NCBI RefSeq assembly: GCF_900142075.1
Contig: NZ_FQZO01000010.1
Coordinates: forward strand, 62,001 to 126,000
Direction of reading: 5' to 3'
DNA: 64,000 nucleotides
DNA from: Clostridium amylolyticum
Lineage (GTDB): Bacteria > Bacillota > Clostridia > Clostridiales > Clostridiaceae
The position numbers and the translations under genes are program-made. A model generated the notes under the pieces. The model was given only the letters and a program-made list of their open reading frames with translations, did no database searches and was not told where the DNA came from. This document shows, in pieces, positions 54,415 to 63,482 of this stretch (the first letter of the stretch is position 1; each line of letters begins with the position of its first letter).

Positions 54415-54470
54415 AAGAATAGACTTAGTAACAAAGCGTTTAATTAATAAAATATTTGATAATTATAAGC

Positions 54471-54510
54471 ATGCTATGTGCTTAAAGTCCAAATAAACAT
54501 ATAGCATTTT
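54471..54510 (+). terminator. Terminator after the alcohol dehydrogenase
   Basis: ATGCTATGT (54471-54479) pairs with ACAT-AT-AGCAT (54497-54507), with a two-base bulge, and runs into TTTT. Confidence 0.55.
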
Positions 54511-54513
54511 ATA

Positions 54514-54543
54514 TTGACATCATCAATTATAGTATGATATTAT
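54514..54543 (+). promoter_or_regulatory. pyr operon promoter
   Basis: TTGACA at 54514-54519 with TATTAT at 54538-54543 (18-base spacer), or GATATT two bases earlier. The leader and attenuator follow. Confidence 0.65.
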
Positions 54544-54552
54544 AGAAAAAAT

Positions 54553-54659
54553 ACCTTTAAGGCTGGTCCAGAGAGACTAGAAAGGGAAGAGCAATAGACA
54601 TATGATATCTATATAATTTTGTAGGATAACTATGCCTTCCCTTTGGGAAGGCATTTTTT
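54553..54659 (+). promoter_or_regulatory. PyrR-type transcription attenuator
   Basis: The loop CTGGTC-CAGAGA-GACTAG (54563-54580) matches the PyrR binding loop. AAAGGGAAG (54581-54589) can pair with CTTCCCTTT (54636-54644) as antiterminator. The terminator is ATGCCTTCCC (54632-54641) / GGGAAGGCAT (54645-54654) with a T-run. UMP-bound PyrR would stabilise the first hairpin and cause termination. Confidence 0.85.
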
Positions 54660-54674
54660 ATATAAAAAATAGTA

Positions 54675-54710
54675 CCTTTAAATTTAGTACAGAGATACTA
54701 ACAAGGAGGA
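54675..54710 (+). promoter_or_regulatory. Second PyrR-loop-like hairpin next to the pyrB ribosome binding site
   Basis: CCTTTAAATTTAGTA-CAGAGA-TACTAA repeats the CCTTTAA lead-in and identical CAGAGA loop of the attenuator site, on a perfect 6-bp stem (54684-54689 / 54696-54701). AAGGAGGA follows at 54703-54710. Binding here could block translation of pyrB. Confidence 0.65.
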
Positions 54711-54716
54711 GTAATT

Positions 54717-55640
54717 ATGTTAAAAGGAAGACATCTTATTGACCCTATGGATTTTACTCTAGAGGAGTTCGATGAAATTTTCAAATTGGCACAGGAAATC
54801 ATTAAAAATCCTGAAGAATTTTCTAAGGTTTGTGAAGGAAAAATCTTAGCCACACTTTTTTATGAACCAAGTACTAGAACTAGATTCAGTTTCGAAGCTG
54901 CTATGATGAGGTTAGGTGGTAATGTTATTGGATTTTCTGAGCCTAATTCCAGCTCCACTGCAAAAGGGGAGAGTATAGCAGATACCATTAGAACAGTAGC
55001 TTGTTATGCTGATGCTGCTGTAATAAGACATCCAAAAGAAGGAGCACCTAAAATTGCTTCCCTGTATTCATCCATTCCAGTTATTAATGCAGGAGATGGT
55101 GGTCATCATCATCCTACTCAAACCTTAACAGATCTTTTAACCATAGTTTCTAAAAAAGGAAGCTTATCAAACCTTACTATTGGCTTATGTGGAGACTTAA
55201 AGTTCGGAAGAACCGTGCACTCACTTATAAAGGCCATGTCTAGATATGAAAATAATAAATTCATTCTTATATCTCCAAAAGAACTGAAAGTACCAGATTA
55301 TATCACTAAAGAAATATTAGAAAAAAATAATATCCCATATAAAGAAGTGGAAAAAATAGAAGATGCCATGGAAGAGTTAGACATACTCTACATGACTAGA
55401 GTTCAAAGAGAGAGATTCTTCAATGAAGAAGACTATATAAGACTAAAGGATAGCTTCATACTAGATGGAGAGAAAATGAAGCTGGCAAAAGAAGACATGA
55501 TAGTGCTGCACCCGCTGCCAAGAGTAAATGAAATAGCCTATGAAGTTGATGATGATAAAAGAGCTTGCTACTTTCCACAGGCTAAGTATGGCATGTATGT
55601 AAGAATGGCTTTAATAGCTAAACTTTTGGGGGTGAGATAA
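54717..55640 (+). CDS. pyrB: Aspartate carbamoyltransferase catalytic chain
   Basis: 307 residues. It condenses carbamoyl phosphate and aspartate, the first committed step of UMP synthesis. Carbamoyl-phosphate loop EPSTRTRFSFE near 50-60, GDGGHHHPTQTLTDLL, and HPLPRVNEI near the C-terminus. ATG 54717 follows AAGGAGGA. Overlaps pyrI by one base (TAATG). First gene of the pyr operon. Confidence 0.96.
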   Translation: MLKGRHLIDPMDFTLEEFDEIFKLAQEIIKNPEEFSKVCEGKILATLFYEPSTRTRFSFEAAMMRLGGNVIGFSEPNSSSTAKGESIADTIRTVACYADAAVIRHPKEGAPKIASLYSSIPVINAGDGGHHHPTQTLTDLLTIVSKKGSLSNLTIGLCGDLKFGRTVHSLIKAMSRYENNKFILISPKELKVPDYITKEILEKNNIPYKEVEKIEDAMEELDILYMTRVQRERFFNEEDYIRLKDSFILDGEKMKLAKEDMIVLHPLPRVNEIAYEVDDDKRACYFPQAKYGMYVRMALIAKLLGVR

Positions 55641-56068
55641 TGCTTAGTATTAATAGTATTAAAAATGGTATTGTTATAGATCACATTAAGGCAGGACTTG
55701 GCATAAAGATATTCAACTACCTGGGTCTTGACAATGTAGATTTTAGGGTAGCTCTTATAATGAATGTTGATAGTGAAAAGCTTAAGAAAAAGGATATTAT
55801 AAAGATTGAAAACTCATTAAATATAGATTATACGGTGTTAGGATTTATAGATCCTAATATAACTATAGATATAGTAGAAAACGAAAATATAACTAGAAAA
55901 TCTAAATTGAAGCTTCCAGAAAAGGTAACAGAGATTATTAAATGCAAAAATCCAAGATGTGTTACTTCTGTGGAAAGTCATGTGCCTCATTCATTTTACT
56001 TAGCAGATGAAGCTAAAGGTGAATATAGGTGTGAGTATTGCGATAATGCTTATACACCTAATGAATAA
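55640..56068 (+). CDS. pyrI: Aspartate carbamoyltransferase regulatory chain
   Basis: 142 residues. Nucleotide-binding N-terminal domain and a C-terminal zinc domain with four Cys: CKNPRC and CEYC. It binds ATP/CTP and gives the enzyme allosteric control. Short for the family (E. coli 153) but complete. Confidence 0.94.
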   Translation: MLSINSIKNGIVIDHIKAGLGIKIFNYLGLDNVDFRVALIMNVDSEKLKKKDIIKIENSLNIDYTVLGFIDPNITIDIVENENITRKSKLKLPEKVTEIIKCKNPRCVTSVESHVPHSFYLADEAKGEYRCEYCDNAYTPNE

Positions 56069-56090
56069 TTAAACAGGAGGTACATTATAA

Positions 56091-57302
56091 ATGAACTTAT
56101 TAATTAAAGGCGCAAGAGTAGTAGATTTCTCACAGGACTTTGTGGGAGATGTTTATATAGAAGATGGAATAATAGTAGAAATAGGTAAGAATTTAAACAA
56201 AAGCTGTGAGGTTGTTAATGGTAAGGGAAGGGTTCTTATGCCTTCCTTTATAGATACCCACAGCCATTTTAGAGAGCCTGGGTATACTTATAAGGAAGAT
56301 ATACTATCAGGTTGCAGAGCAGCAGTGAGAGGGGGATATACTGGGGTTAACTTAATGGCAAACACTAATCCAGTATGTAGTACCATGGAAACTGTGGATT
56401 ATGTAATAAATAAAGGGAAAACCATAGGTCTTGTGGATATCCATCAGTGTGCTTCTATAACCTACGATTTTAATGGCAAGGATATAAATCATATAGATAA
56501 CTTGTCTAGTAAGGTAAAAATAATATCTGAAGATGGTAAAGATGTTATGAATGTTAAAGTTATGATGGATGCCATGATTAAAGCTAAGAAAAAAGACATT
56601 ACAGTGATGTGTCATTGCGAAGATCATGATCTTTCAAATGTAGACATGAGACTTGCAGAAAACATGATGACCTGGAGAAATATAACCTTAGCTGAATATA
56701 CTGGATGTAAGGTTCATATGGCTCATGTAAGCACAAAAGAGTCCATAGACTACTGTATTGAAGCTAAGAAAAAGGGACACAAGGTTACCTTAGAGGTAAC
56801 GCCCCATCACATAGCTTTAACTAAGGATGAAAATGACTATAGAGTTAATCCTCCTATAAGAATGGAAGAAGATAGGCAGTATCTTATAAAGGCTATAAAA
56901 GAAGGATATGTGGATGCTATTGGTACTGACCATGCTCCTCATACTAAAGAGGATAAAGAAAAGGGAGCACCAGGGTTATCTGGAATAGAAACCTCCTTTT
57001 CTATATGTTACACAGAATTAGTTAAAAAAGGGCATATAAGTTTAAATAAGCTTTCTGAAATTATGTCTAAAAATACTGCAGAAATAGTGGGATTTAATAA
57101 AGGGCAAATAAACATAGGTTTTGATGGAGATTTGGTACTAGTAGATTTAAATAAAGAATATGTTATAGATTCTAATAAATTTCACTCTAAAGGTAAAAAC
57201 ACTCCTTTTGATAATAAAAGGGTATATGGACAAGTAACTACTACCATAAAAGGTGGAAAGGTAGTATTTCAAGAGGAGGGGGATAGCGATGATAATAGAT
57301 AA
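56091..57302 (+). CDS. pyrC: Dihydroorotase, class I
   Basis: 403-residue amidohydrolase closing carbamoyl aspartate to dihydroorotate. Metal-binding IDTHSHFREPG near residue 57-67, CHCEDHD, VTPHHIALT, and IGTDHAPHTKED. AGGAGGTACATT precedes ATG 56091. Overlaps pyrF by 14 bases. Confidence 0.95.
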   Translation: MNLLIKGARVVDFSQDFVGDVYIEDGIIVEIGKNLNKSCEVVNGKGRVLMPSFIDTHSHFREPGYTYKEDILSGCRAAVRGGYTGVNLMANTNPVCSTMETVDYVINKGKTIGLVDIHQCASITYDFNGKDINHIDNLSSKVKIISEDGKDVMNVKVMMDAMIKAKKKDITVMCHCEDHDLSNVDMRLAENMMTWRNITLAEYTGCKVHMAHVSTKESIDYCIEAKKKGHKVTLEVTPHHIALTKDENDYRVNPPIRMEEDRQYLIKAIKEGYVDAIGTDHAPHTKEDKEKGAPGLSGIETSFSICYTELVKKGHISLNKLSEIMSKNTAEIVGFNKGQINIGFDGDLVLVDLNKEYVIDSNKFHSKGKNTPFDNKRVYGQVTTTIKGGKVVFQEEGDSDDNR

Positions 57303-58149
57303 GTTGTTTAAAAGTGTAGCGGAAAAAGGACATGTATGTGTAGGCTTAGATACTGATATGAGCTATATACCTAATGAATTTGCTAAGAGTTTTCATGATG
57401 AAGAGGATGCACTGCTTAACTTTAATAAAAGAATTATAGATTCTACCTTGGATGTGGCAGCCTGCTTTAAGGTGCAGATAGCTTATTACGAAGCTCTAGG
57501 ACTAAAAGGGCTTAAAGTATATAAAAAGACCTTAGATTATATTAAAGAAAGGCATGGAATAGTTATAGCAGATATAAAAAGGGGAGATATAGCCAAAACT
57601 GCAGAGATGTATGCAAAGGCGCATTTCCAAGGGGATTTTGAAAGTGATTTTATAACCTTAAGCCCGTATATGGGTTTAGACAGTATAGAACCTTATCTTC
57701 CCTATGTAAAAAATAAAGAAAAAGGGCTATTTCTTCTAATAAGAACTTCAAATCCAGGAGCAGAGGATATTCAATATATTGAAAGCCAAGAAGGGAAAAA
57801 GGTATATGAGCTTACTGGAGAAAAGATTGTGGAAAAAGGCAAGGAGTTTTTAGGAAACTGTGGATATAGCTCTTTAGGGGGAGTAGTTGGATGTACTCAT
57901 ACTGAAGAAGCAGTAAAACTTAGAAAAGAATTGGATAGTATGTTTTTCTTAATACCTGGTTATGGGGCTCAAGGTGGAAAGGCAGAAGATGTAGCACTTT
58001 ACCTAAAACAGGGCAATGGGGGAGTGGTTAATTCCTCTAGAGGCATACTCTTAGCCTATAAAAAACATGAAGATGGAACTAAACACTTTGATGAATATGC
58101 CAGAGAAGAAGCTGTAAGAATGAGAGATGACATAAAGAAATATATTTAA
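57289..58149 (+). CDS. pyrF: Orotidine-5'-phosphate decarboxylase, long (type 2) form
   Basis: 286 residues. Catalytic Asp-Lys-Asp motif VIADIKRGDIAKTAEMYA near 96-105; GLDTD at the start and GYGAQGG phosphate loop near 225. Last enzymatic step to UMP. Start ATG 57289 with AGAGGAGGGGG inside pyrC. Confidence 0.95.
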   Translation: MIIDKLFKSVAEKGHVCVGLDTDMSYIPNEFAKSFHDEEDALLNFNKRIIDSTLDVAACFKVQIAYYEALGLKGLKVYKKTLDYIKERHGIVIADIKRGDIAKTAEMYAKAHFQGDFESDFITLSPYMGLDSIEPYLPYVKNKEKGLFLLIRTSNPGAEDIQYIESQEGKKVYELTGEKIVEKGKEFLGNCGYSSLGGVVGCTHTEEAVKLRKELDSMFFLIPGYGAQGGKAEDVALYLKQGNGGVVNSSRGILLAYKKHEDGTKHFDEYAREEAVRMRDDIKKYI

Positions 58150-58181
58150 TGGCAATATTTAAAAATGGGGGAGGATAAGCT

Positions 58182-58931
58182 TTGAACAAAGTAGAATATA
58201 AAATTTCTAAAGTAGCGGAAAATAAAGAAATTGCTAAGGGCATATTTAGATTAGCGGTGGAAGGAGAATTTTCTGCTAAGCCAGGGCAGTTTTATATGGT
58301 GCGAGCTTGGGATAAGGAACCGTTACTTTCAAGACCTTTAAGCGTTCATAAGCTGGAAAAGGATAAACTATATTTCTTATACCAAGTGTGCGGTGAAGGA
58401 ACAGAAAAATTAAAGTCCTTAAAAACTGGTGATGATATTAAACTTACAGGACCTCTAGGTAATGGCTTTCACACTGAAGCCCTGAAGGGACAGGTAGCTA
58501 TAGTAGCTGGAGGCATAGGTATCGCTCCCTTTAACTATGTAGCAGAAAAGCTAAAAGAAAATATTAATGTAGAATCTGTGGATCTTTATGGGGGATTTAG
58601 AAGTGAAGTATACGCAGTGGAAGAGATGAGAAAGAATTTGAATAATGTGTATATATCTACAGAGGATGGAAGTTTAGGGGAAAAAGGATATGTTACAGAG
58701 GGCTTGGATCTAAAGAGGTATGATATGGTTTTATGCTGCGGGCCGGAAATAATGATGAACAAGGTTATTACTATATGCAAAGAACAAGGGGTAAAAGTTT
58801 TAGTGTCTACGGAAAAAAGAATGGCTTGCGGAGTAGGGGCATGCCTGGTATGCACTTGTAAAACCAAGGATGGAAATAAGAAAAGCTGTAAGGATGGACC
58901 GGTATTTCCTGGGGAAGATTTAGTAATATAA
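58182..58931 (+). CDS. pyrK: Dihydroorotate dehydrogenase electron transfer subunit
   Basis: 249 residues. Ferredoxin-reductase-like FAD domain (RPLSVH), NAD-binding GGIGIAPF near 108, and a C-terminal [2Fe-2S] ligand set CGVGACLVCTC...C. It links NAD to PyrD. Start TTG 58182 behind GGGGGAGGAT. Confidence 0.95.
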   Translation: MNKVEYKISKVAENKEIAKGIFRLAVEGEFSAKPGQFYMVRAWDKEPLLSRPLSVHKLEKDKLYFLYQVCGEGTEKLKSLKTGDDIKLTGPLGNGFHTEALKGQVAIVAGGIGIAPFNYVAEKLKENINVESVDLYGGFRSEVYAVEEMRKNLNNVYISTEDGSLGEKGYVTEGLDLKRYDMVLCCGPEIMMNKVITICKEQGVKVLVSTEKRMACGVGACLVCTCKTKDGNKKSCKDGPVFPGEDLVI

Positions 58932-58961
58932 ACTATTAAGTAATGATAGGTGGAGATGTAC

Positions 58962-59858
58962 ATGCTACATGTGAATATATGTGGAGTTGATTTTAAAAAC
59001 CCTGTAATAGCAGCCTCCGGTACCTTTGGCTTTGGAGAAGAATATAATGATTTTTATGATGTATCAAAGCTTGGAGGTATATCTTCAAAAGGGCTTACTT
59101 TAAATAAAAGAGAAGGAAATGATGGAATTAGGATTTTTGAAACCAGAGCGGGTATATTAAATAGTGTAGGGCTTCAAAATCCAGGAGTGGATAAATTCGT
59201 TGAATCAGAGCTTCCAAAGATGAAAAAACTTGATACGGTAATAATTGCAAACCTAGGAGGGGGGACCTTGGAGGACTATATTATAGGGGCTGAAAAATTA
59301 AGCCATAGTGATGTGGATATGATAGAACTAAATATATCTTGTCCTAATGTAAAATCAGGAGGCATGGCTTTTGGAATTAAATCTATGGTGGCCTATGAGG
59401 TGGTAGCTGAAGTTAAGAAGATATGTAAAAAACCGCTTATGGTTAAGTTATCTCCTAATGCTGAAGATATTGTAAACATGGCATATAAGTGCTGTGAAGC
59501 AGGAGCAGATGCTCTTTCCTTGGTAAATACCTTTAAAGCAATGGCTATAGATATAAATAAAAGAAAGCCTGTTTTTAATAATGTCACTGCAGGGCTTTCA
59601 GGTCCAGCTATAAAGCCCATAGCCTTGAGGATGGTATATGAAGCATATAAAGCAGTAAAGGTTCCTATAGTAGGCATGGGCGGCATAAGTACCTGGCAGG
59701 ATGCCATAGAGTTCATTATGGCAGGAGCCAGTGCTATACAGGTAGGCACAGCAAACTTTATTAATCCAAGGGTATGCCTAGATATTATAGATGGCATTGA
59801 AGAGTACCTAATAAAAGAAAATATTAAAGATATAAAAGAAATAACAGGAATAATCTAG
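58962..59858 (+). CDS. pyrD: Dihydroorotate dehydrogenase B catalytic subunit
   Basis: 298 residues, FMN TIM barrel. Begins MLHVNICGVDF; contains NPVIAASGTFGFG, NISCPNVKSGG with catalytic Cys, and GMGGISTWQDAIEF. ATG 58962 is set by AGGTGGAG; GTG 58950 is the longer alternative. Acts with PyrK. Confidence 0.95.
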   Translation: MLHVNICGVDFKNPVIAASGTFGFGEEYNDFYDVSKLGGISSKGLTLNKREGNDGIRIFETRAGILNSVGLQNPGVDKFVESELPKMKKLDTVIIANLGGGTLEDYIIGAEKLSHSDVDMIELNISCPNVKSGGMAFGIKSMVAYEVVAEVKKICKKPLMVKLSPNAEDIVNMAYKCCEAGADALSLVNTFKAMAIDINKRKPVFNNVTAGLSGPAIKPIALRMVYEAYKAVKVPIVGMGGISTWQDAIEFIMAGASAIQVGTANFINPRVCLDIIDGIEEYLIKENIKDIKEITGII

Positions 59859-59968
59859 AAACCCTTAAGGGGAATTGAGATTAAGAGGTAGTGTAAAGTG
59901 AACTATGAAAAAAGAAACAAAAAAATAAAAGGTAGAAAATGAACCTTTGAAAATAGGAGGGACAAGTT

Positions 59969-60532
59969 ATGGAAAATATAAATGTTATTGAAATATTAAA
60001 ACAGTGTGATGCACTTTTAGAAGGACACTTTTTGCTATCCTCAGGAAGGCATAGTAATAGATACTGTCAATGTGCCAAACTCCTTCAATATCCAGATAAA
60101 GCAGAACACGTGTTGAAAGTGGTAAAGCATAAGATTAAGGATTTAGATTTTGATATTATAGTGGGGCCTGCCATGGGAGGAATAATAGTGGCTTATGAAC
60201 TAGGTAGACAAATAGGTAAACCGGCCATATTTACAGAAAGAGAAAATGGAGTAATGACCTTAAGAAGAGGCTTTGAAATTAAAAAAGGACAAAAAATACT
60301 CATAGCAGAGGATGTGGTTACCACAGGGAAGTCTTCCTTAGAAACTGCAGAGGTATTAAAAAGCTATGGTGCTGAAGTAATAGGAATATGCTGCATAGTA
60401 GATAGAAGTATTGATAAAGTAGAGCTTCCTGTATATGGGGCGGTAAAGCTTCATATAGAAAGTTATGACCAATCCCAATGCCCTATGTGTAAACAAGGAA
60501 TCCCTTATATAAAGCCGGGATCAAGAAAATAA
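59969..60532 (+). CDS. pyrE: Orotate phosphoribosyltransferase
   Basis: 187 residues. PRPP-binding ILIAEDVVTTGKSSLET near 105-120 and VGPAMGGIIVAYE near 64. Forms OMP from orotate and PRPP. Separated from pyrD by 110 bases without a clear promoter. Last gene before a very strong hairpin. Confidence 0.95.
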   Translation: MENINVIEILKQCDALLEGHFLLSSGRHSNRYCQCAKLLQYPDKAEHVLKVVKHKIKDLDFDIIVGPAMGGIIVAYELGRQIGKPAIFTERENGVMTLRRGFEIKKGQKILIAEDVVTTGKSSLETAEVLKSYGAEVIGICCIVDRSIDKVELPVYGAVKLHIESYDQSQCPMCKQGIPYIKPGSRK

Positions 60533-60538
60533 TATGGT

Positions 60539-60605
60539 AAAAAATGTAACTGACCCTGGGGTGCTGACATTATATGTCAGCACCCCAGGGGTAGTTACAT
60601 TTTTT
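60539..60605 (+). terminator. Very long perfect hairpin terminator
   Basis: Outer stem AAAAAATGTAACT (60539-60551) / AGTTACATTTTTT (60593-60605). Inner stem 17 bp, CCCTGGGGTGCTGACAT (60554-60570) / 60574-60590. Only a 2+2 internal loop separates them. It ends the pyr operon and, being symmetric, can act in both directions. Confidence 0.88.
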
Positions 60606-60694
60606 GGTATTAGTAATTTTAGTTACAATTTGTTAATTTATAGGGTAAAATAATAATGGGTAAAATTATTAATTATAGACTTCAGGAGGTATAA

Positions 60695-61246
60695 ATGCGA
60701 AGAAAAGTTTTAGATATAAACTCCCTAATTAAGGTAATGGTATTAATTGTATTAGATCAAGGCATTAAACTTATGGTGAAAGGTTATTATGGAACGGAGA
60801 AAACCATTATACCTAAACTATTGTATTTTAAGCCAAAGTTGAATGATAAGTATTCTTGGTTTAACTCTATGTTTAGTTTTGGAGGCGGTAAAGCTTTTCA
60901 TATATTATTGGTTCTTATTATGATTTTTCTAGTTTATTATTTATTTAAGTATATTTATACTCATTACAATACTAATACAGGAGTAGAGGTATTGAAGATT
61001 CTAATATTTTCAGGAGCTATTTGTTCTTTAATAGATAAGGTTTTTTGGAATGGAAGTTTAGATTACGTATATTTATATGGACTATTCATTTTTGATCTAA
61101 AAGATATTTATATAACAGCATTTGAAATATTTGCAGTAATATTGTTAATAAAAAATTGGCAGTCAGTTTCTAAAATAGATGATAAGAAATTATTTAAGGA
61201 TTTTTGTAAACTAATTAAAAAAGACATATTTTATAATCATAAGTAA
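60695..61246 (+). CDS. LspA (signal peptidase II)-like membrane protein, diverged
   Basis: 183 residues, four helices. LDQGIKLMVK near 20-29 matches the LspA LDQxxK motif. Later LIDKVFWNGSLDYVYLYG and FDLKDIYITAFEI keep both Asp positions of the catalytic pair; the NTGAAFG loop is replaced by SWFNSMFSFGGG. It may be a diverged or specialised LspA. CAGGAGGTATAA precedes ATG 60695. Confidence 0.72.
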   Translation: MRRKVLDINSLIKVMVLIVLDQGIKLMVKGYYGTEKTIIPKLLYFKPKLNDKYSWFNSMFSFGGGKAFHILLVLIMIFLVYYLFKYIYTHYNTNTGVEVLKILIFSGAICSLIDKVFWNGSLDYVYLYGLFIFDLKDIYITAFEIFAVILLIKNWQSVSKIDDKKLFKDFCKLIKKDIFYNHK

Positions 61247-61287
61247 ATTATATGAAGTCCAGTTTAAAGTAGAATCGAGGAAAATGG

Positions 61288-61842
61288 ATGAGCACCACAA
61301 TTTATTTAATTAGACATGCAGAGATAAGTTTTATACCCAATGAAAATAGAAGAGGTCTATCAGAAAAAGGTAAAAAAGATGCAAGAATACTTACAGAAAG
61401 ACTTAAAAGTTATAATATAAGCAAAGTGATTTCTAGTCCCTATTTAAGAGCTGTGGACACTGTAAAAGGTATAGCGGAAGAAAGGGGGCTGGATATAGAA
61501 ATAATAGATGATTTTAGGGAAAGGAAGATAACTAGCGGATACATAAAGGATTTTTATTTCTTTACTAAAAGTCAGTGGGAAGACTTTGAGTATTGCCTTC
61601 ACCAAGGAGAGTCACTAAATGAAGTAAAAATGAGAGGTATAACAGCTGTTCGTATGCTTTTAAGTAAATATAAAGGAGAAAATATGGTCATTAGCACCCA
61701 TGGTACTATTTTAGCTGCTATGATAAATTATTATGATAGTAACTGTGATTATAATTTTTGGTTAAACTTAAAAATGCCTGACGTGTATAAATTAGTATTT
61801 GAAGGAAAAGAACTTATGTCCATTGAACATATTGAAATATGA
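61288..61842 (+). CDS. Histidine phosphatase family protein
   Basis: 184 residues of the phosphoglycerate mutase-like fold. RHA phospho-His motif (YLIRHAEIS, near 8-12), SSPYLRAVDT, and C-terminal STHGTILA. Broad-specificity phosphatase; substrate unknown. CGAGGAAAA precedes ATG 61288. Confidence 0.86.
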   Translation: MSTTIYLIRHAEISFIPNENRRGLSEKGKKDARILTERLKSYNISKVISSPYLRAVDTVKGIAEERGLDIEIIDDFRERKITSGYIKDFYFFTKSQWEDFEYCLHQGESLNEVKMRGITAVRMLLSKYKGENMVISTHGTILAAMINYYDSNCDYNFWLNLKMPDVYKLVFEGKELMSIEHIEI

Positions 61843-61952
61843 CATATGGAGTGGCGTTATTACATAGAAATAAAAGATTTAGAGAGGATGATTATTTAAA
61901 TTATCCTACTAAATCTTTTATTGAAATTTATTGATTAAACTCAAAAATTTTA

Positions 61953-63029
61953 TTAGGAAGCTGTATTCTTAGTTACGTCAGGGAAAAGCCTTAAAATCTC
62001 ATCTATTATTTTATTGGTACCATATTTTAATATGTCTGTAGTGGGAATTTTAAATTGTTTTTCGCAATCTTTTATGACCTTATCAATTTCAAGCTTGGAT
62101 ATGTTTTCGTGATTTATGGTTATTCCTATAACAGGTTTTTTAGATAGATATTCTATAAGGTCTATTTCGCTTTTTAATGAGGGGACTTCTAAGAATGGAA
62201 AGTCTACCCTTATTTTTCTCTTTGGTACGTGTTGAATTATGAAGGCATCTGGATTTGCCCCTTTAATAATACCATAAGAAGATAAATAAGCGGGATGGCT
62301 TAATGAACTTTGACCTTCTACCAGTATTAAATCAGGTTTTTCATTTTCAAAGGCAGATACTACTGCAGCTTCAATTTCCCCCACCACATATTGAGAATTT
62401 ATAACATCTATAGGTACTCCATATTTAGCTCCCTGTAAAACTCCTGTTTGACCAGTAGCTATATAAGCGGTGTTAATACCCATTTTTCTTAAGTCTCGAA
62501 CAATCTCCATTAGGGTTGTCCTTTTTCCTGCGGCGCAATCTAATCCTAAGATGGCTATTACAGGACAGATAACCTTTTCAATCCTCCCTGTAAACAAATT
62601 TAGCTCATTTAATGGCTTAGGCTTTCTTATATCATGTATTTTTACATTATATTTTTCTGAGCACCTTACCAATTCTTTATTATCATTAAAAAATATAGGA
62701 AGCCCATTTACTATATCCATTCCTGCTTTCATAGCTTCCTTAACTGCTTTTACTATGAAATCAGGTAGATATGATTCTGAGGGTGCAAGGCCTATAATGA
62801 AATATTCAGGAACAGTATCTAATATTTTTAATGCTTCCTTAGTATTCTTAAATATAGGTATGTTATTCTTAACCCCATCTAATACCATACCGCTATCCTT
62901 ACCTGATTTTGTACTGTCTATTATTGCTAATATGTGGTATTTTTCTGAATAACGCACAAGACCATTGGCTACTTTACCATCAATTTCACCAAACAACCCT
63001 TCGCAATAAACTATAGCTGTGTTTTTCAT
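61953..63029 (-). CDS. DUF1611 / DgcN-like protein
   Basis: About 358 residues. Rossmann-like N-terminal domain (to about 170) and a C-terminal P-loop domain with AILGLDCAAGKRTTLM. DUF1611 proteins include DgcN, associated with D-glutamate N-acetylation. ATG 63029 (minus strand) behind AAAGGAGAAGG; the longer frame to 63116 has no signal. Divergent from the racemase-like gene 450 bases away. Confidence 0.83.
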   Translation of the reverse strand: MKNTAIVYCEGLFGEIDGKVANGLVRYSEKYHILAIIDSTKSGKDSGMVLDGVKNNIPIFKNTKEALKILDTVPEYFIIGLAPSESYLPDFIVKAVKEAMKAGMDIVNGLPIFFNDNKELVRCSEKYNVKIHDIRKPKPLNELNLFTGRIEKVICPVIAILGLDCAAGKRTTLMEIVRDLRKMGINTAYIATGQTGVLQGAKYGVPIDVINSQYVVGEIEAAVVSAFENEKPDLILVEGQSSLSHPAYLSSYGIIKGANPDAFIIQHVPKRKIRVDFPFLEVPSLKSEIDLIEYLSKKPVIGITINHENISKLEIDKVIKDCEKQFKIPTTDILKYGTNKIIDEILRLFPDVTKNTAS

Positions 63030-63482
63030 AAAAATCCTTCTCCTTTCAATAAGCTTACAAAAGATAATATATTTGTATAAAAAAAACACTATATACTGCA
63101 AGTAATTAAAAACCAATATAGTTTTAAATATATTGGAGTATAAATTACAGTCTACGGTGATTTAATCAACTGATTTAATATAAAATTAACAATAAATTAG
63201 GCGAGAATTTCATATATAATAGCGAATTAGATAAAAATGTTGATTTTAAATTCCTTAATAATAACATCAATGTGTTTATGTGTATTATATCACACTATAA
63301 GCATGAAAAGTGACAACTAACGCTATAATTAACAGAATATTTGAAATTTGCACATAATATTAACCTCTGTTAAAATTAAATTATAAAACCTTAGAATAAT
63401 AGTATACATTTCCTAAATATAATTTTAAGGTGTAATAGGTTTAAATAGACAATTATCACTTATAATTTTAGGGGGTGAGGAT
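63030..63482. other. Divergent intergenic region
   Basis: 453 AT-rich bases between the DUF1611 gene (minus) and the racemase-like gene (plus). It must hold both promoters. It includes ATGTGTATTATATCACACTATAAG near 63280. No riboswitch core or terminator recognised. Confidence 0.45.

Noticed and set aside
62470..62952. 160-residue plus-strand frame inside the DUF1611 gene
   Set aside because: Antisense shadow; the minus strand carries the P-loop and a good start.
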